This document shows positions 63,757 to 64,000 of a stretch of 64,000 bases of DNA, piece by piece; position 1 is the stretch's first letter, and each line of letters opens with the position of its first letter. This DNA comes from CAVVST01 sp963750995 (GTDB lineage: Bacteria > Acidobacteriota > Vicinamibacteria > Vicinamibacterales > UBA2999): the NCBI GenBank assembly GCA_963750995.1, contig CAVVST010000005.1:806001-870000 (forward strand), read 5' to 3'. Below the pieces are notes generated by a model. That model saw nothing but the letters and a program-made list of their open reading frames with translations. It made no database searches and was not told the DNA's origin. The position numbers were made by a program, and so were the translations under genes.

Positions 63757-64000
63757 ATGCGCATAACCACGAAGGTCACGACGATCTCGAAGGAAACGAT
63801 CACTCTGCGGGGATCTCGCGGCCTTCGCCACCTTCGTGCCCTTCGTGGTTTCGTTGTGATCGCGCTCTTGATCCTGGGAGCGACGGCCTTTGCGCAGGAG
63901 CCGCCGCTGCAGCTGACGCAGCCGGTCAACGACTTCGCCGGCGTGATCGACGCGTCAAGCGCGGCGGAGATGGACGCGCTGATCCGATCCCTGCAGCAGG
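63757..64000 (+). CDS. TPM-domain (YgcG-like) exported protein, 5' part
   Basis: The gene runs off the right edge. A signal peptide (VIALLILGATAFAQ) is followed by QPVNDFAGVIDASSAAEMDA, the start of a TPM domain (TPM_phosphatase/YgcG family, often with a C-terminal hydrophobic anchor). The ATG at 63757 would translate the palindrome into about 33 extra residues; GTG 63856, which begins right at the signal peptide, is the more likely start. Confidence 0.75.
   Translation, partial: MRITTKVTTISKETITLRGSRGLRHLRALRGFVVIALLILGATAFAQEPPLQLTQPVNDFAGVIDASSAAEMDALIRSLQQ
63765..63850. repeat. Palindrome of CACGAAGG words, possibly inside coding sequence
   Basis: The left arm AACCACGAAGGTCACGACGA and the right arm CACCTTCGTGCCCTTCGTGG form an imperfect inverted repeat like those at 5173-5255 and 8735-8797. 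It overlaps the first codons of the TPM gene if the ATG at 63757 is used, but lies fully upstream of the GTG at 63856. Confidence 0.75.

Overview
The window is high-GC bacterial chromosome (most genes look well above 60% GC) with an outer-membrane cell plan: a BamA/TamA barrel, a TamB-like protein, a TonB-dependent receptor and an OmpA-family protein. A VWFA protein of the type common in Acidobacteriota, a YggX-type iron protein, a sortase with an LPxTA-like substrate and a CarD regulator together suggest Acidobacteriota, plausibly Vicinamibacteria. That placement is inference from gene content, not a computed result. No phage, transposon, integron or CRISPR array is visible. One tRNA gene (Leu, anticodon CAA) is present.

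Layout. 1-5.3 kb: left-edge partial ketoacyl synthase, a methyltransferase, a zinc-ribbon protein, lon and a glycosyltransferase. 5.3-9.9 kb (minus): two paralogous SAM methyltransferases, a homocysteine methyltransferase/methylene-THF reductase fusion, a phosphoesterase and an orphan nuoI. 9.9-14.3 kb (plus): a LytS/LytTR two-component pair, signal peptidase, cation exporter and two envelope-associated small proteins. 14.3-22.8 kb: moaC-rex, an OPT transporter, plsC, carD, a methyltransferase and a metallopeptidase/ATP-grasp pair. 22.8-31.3 kb: siroheme synthase plus sulfite/nitrite reductase behind a structured leader, thrC, hom, and aguB-aguA for putrescine synthesis. 31.5-37 kb: thrH, a TonB receptor operon, tRNA-Leu, ytxJ and a BaiN-type flavoprotein. 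37-41 kb: a sortase module followed by a ParA/ribbon-helix-helix pair. 41-47.8 kb: ispG, topoisomerase IB, NDH-2 and a molybdopterin oxidoreductase. 47.8-56.5 kb: TamB, TamA, OmpA and a KGG stress protein. 56.7-64 kb: yggX, a radical SAM/ATP-grasp pair, a peptide transporter, a LigD-type phosphoesterase, yvcK and a TPM-domain gene cut by the right edge.

Two properties cut across the window. First, at least 24 single-base frameshifts and one in-frame stop fall in otherwise well-conserved genes, including lon, sulfite reductase, aguA, aguB and tamB. This looks like uncorrected indel error in the assembly rather than decay, so these genes are listed as whole CDSs with the break points given. Second, several intergenic gaps hold long imperfect palindromes built from short repeated words, with a different word at different sites.

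The most promising biology is the leader of the siroheme/sulfite-reductase operon (its own promoter, a multi-branched RNA and a terminator ending just before the start codon), the radical SAM protein with a Cys-Cys-Ala-Glu-Pro tail overlapping an ATP-grasp gene, and the compact sortase/LPATA-substrate/VWFA cluster in a cell with an outer membrane.
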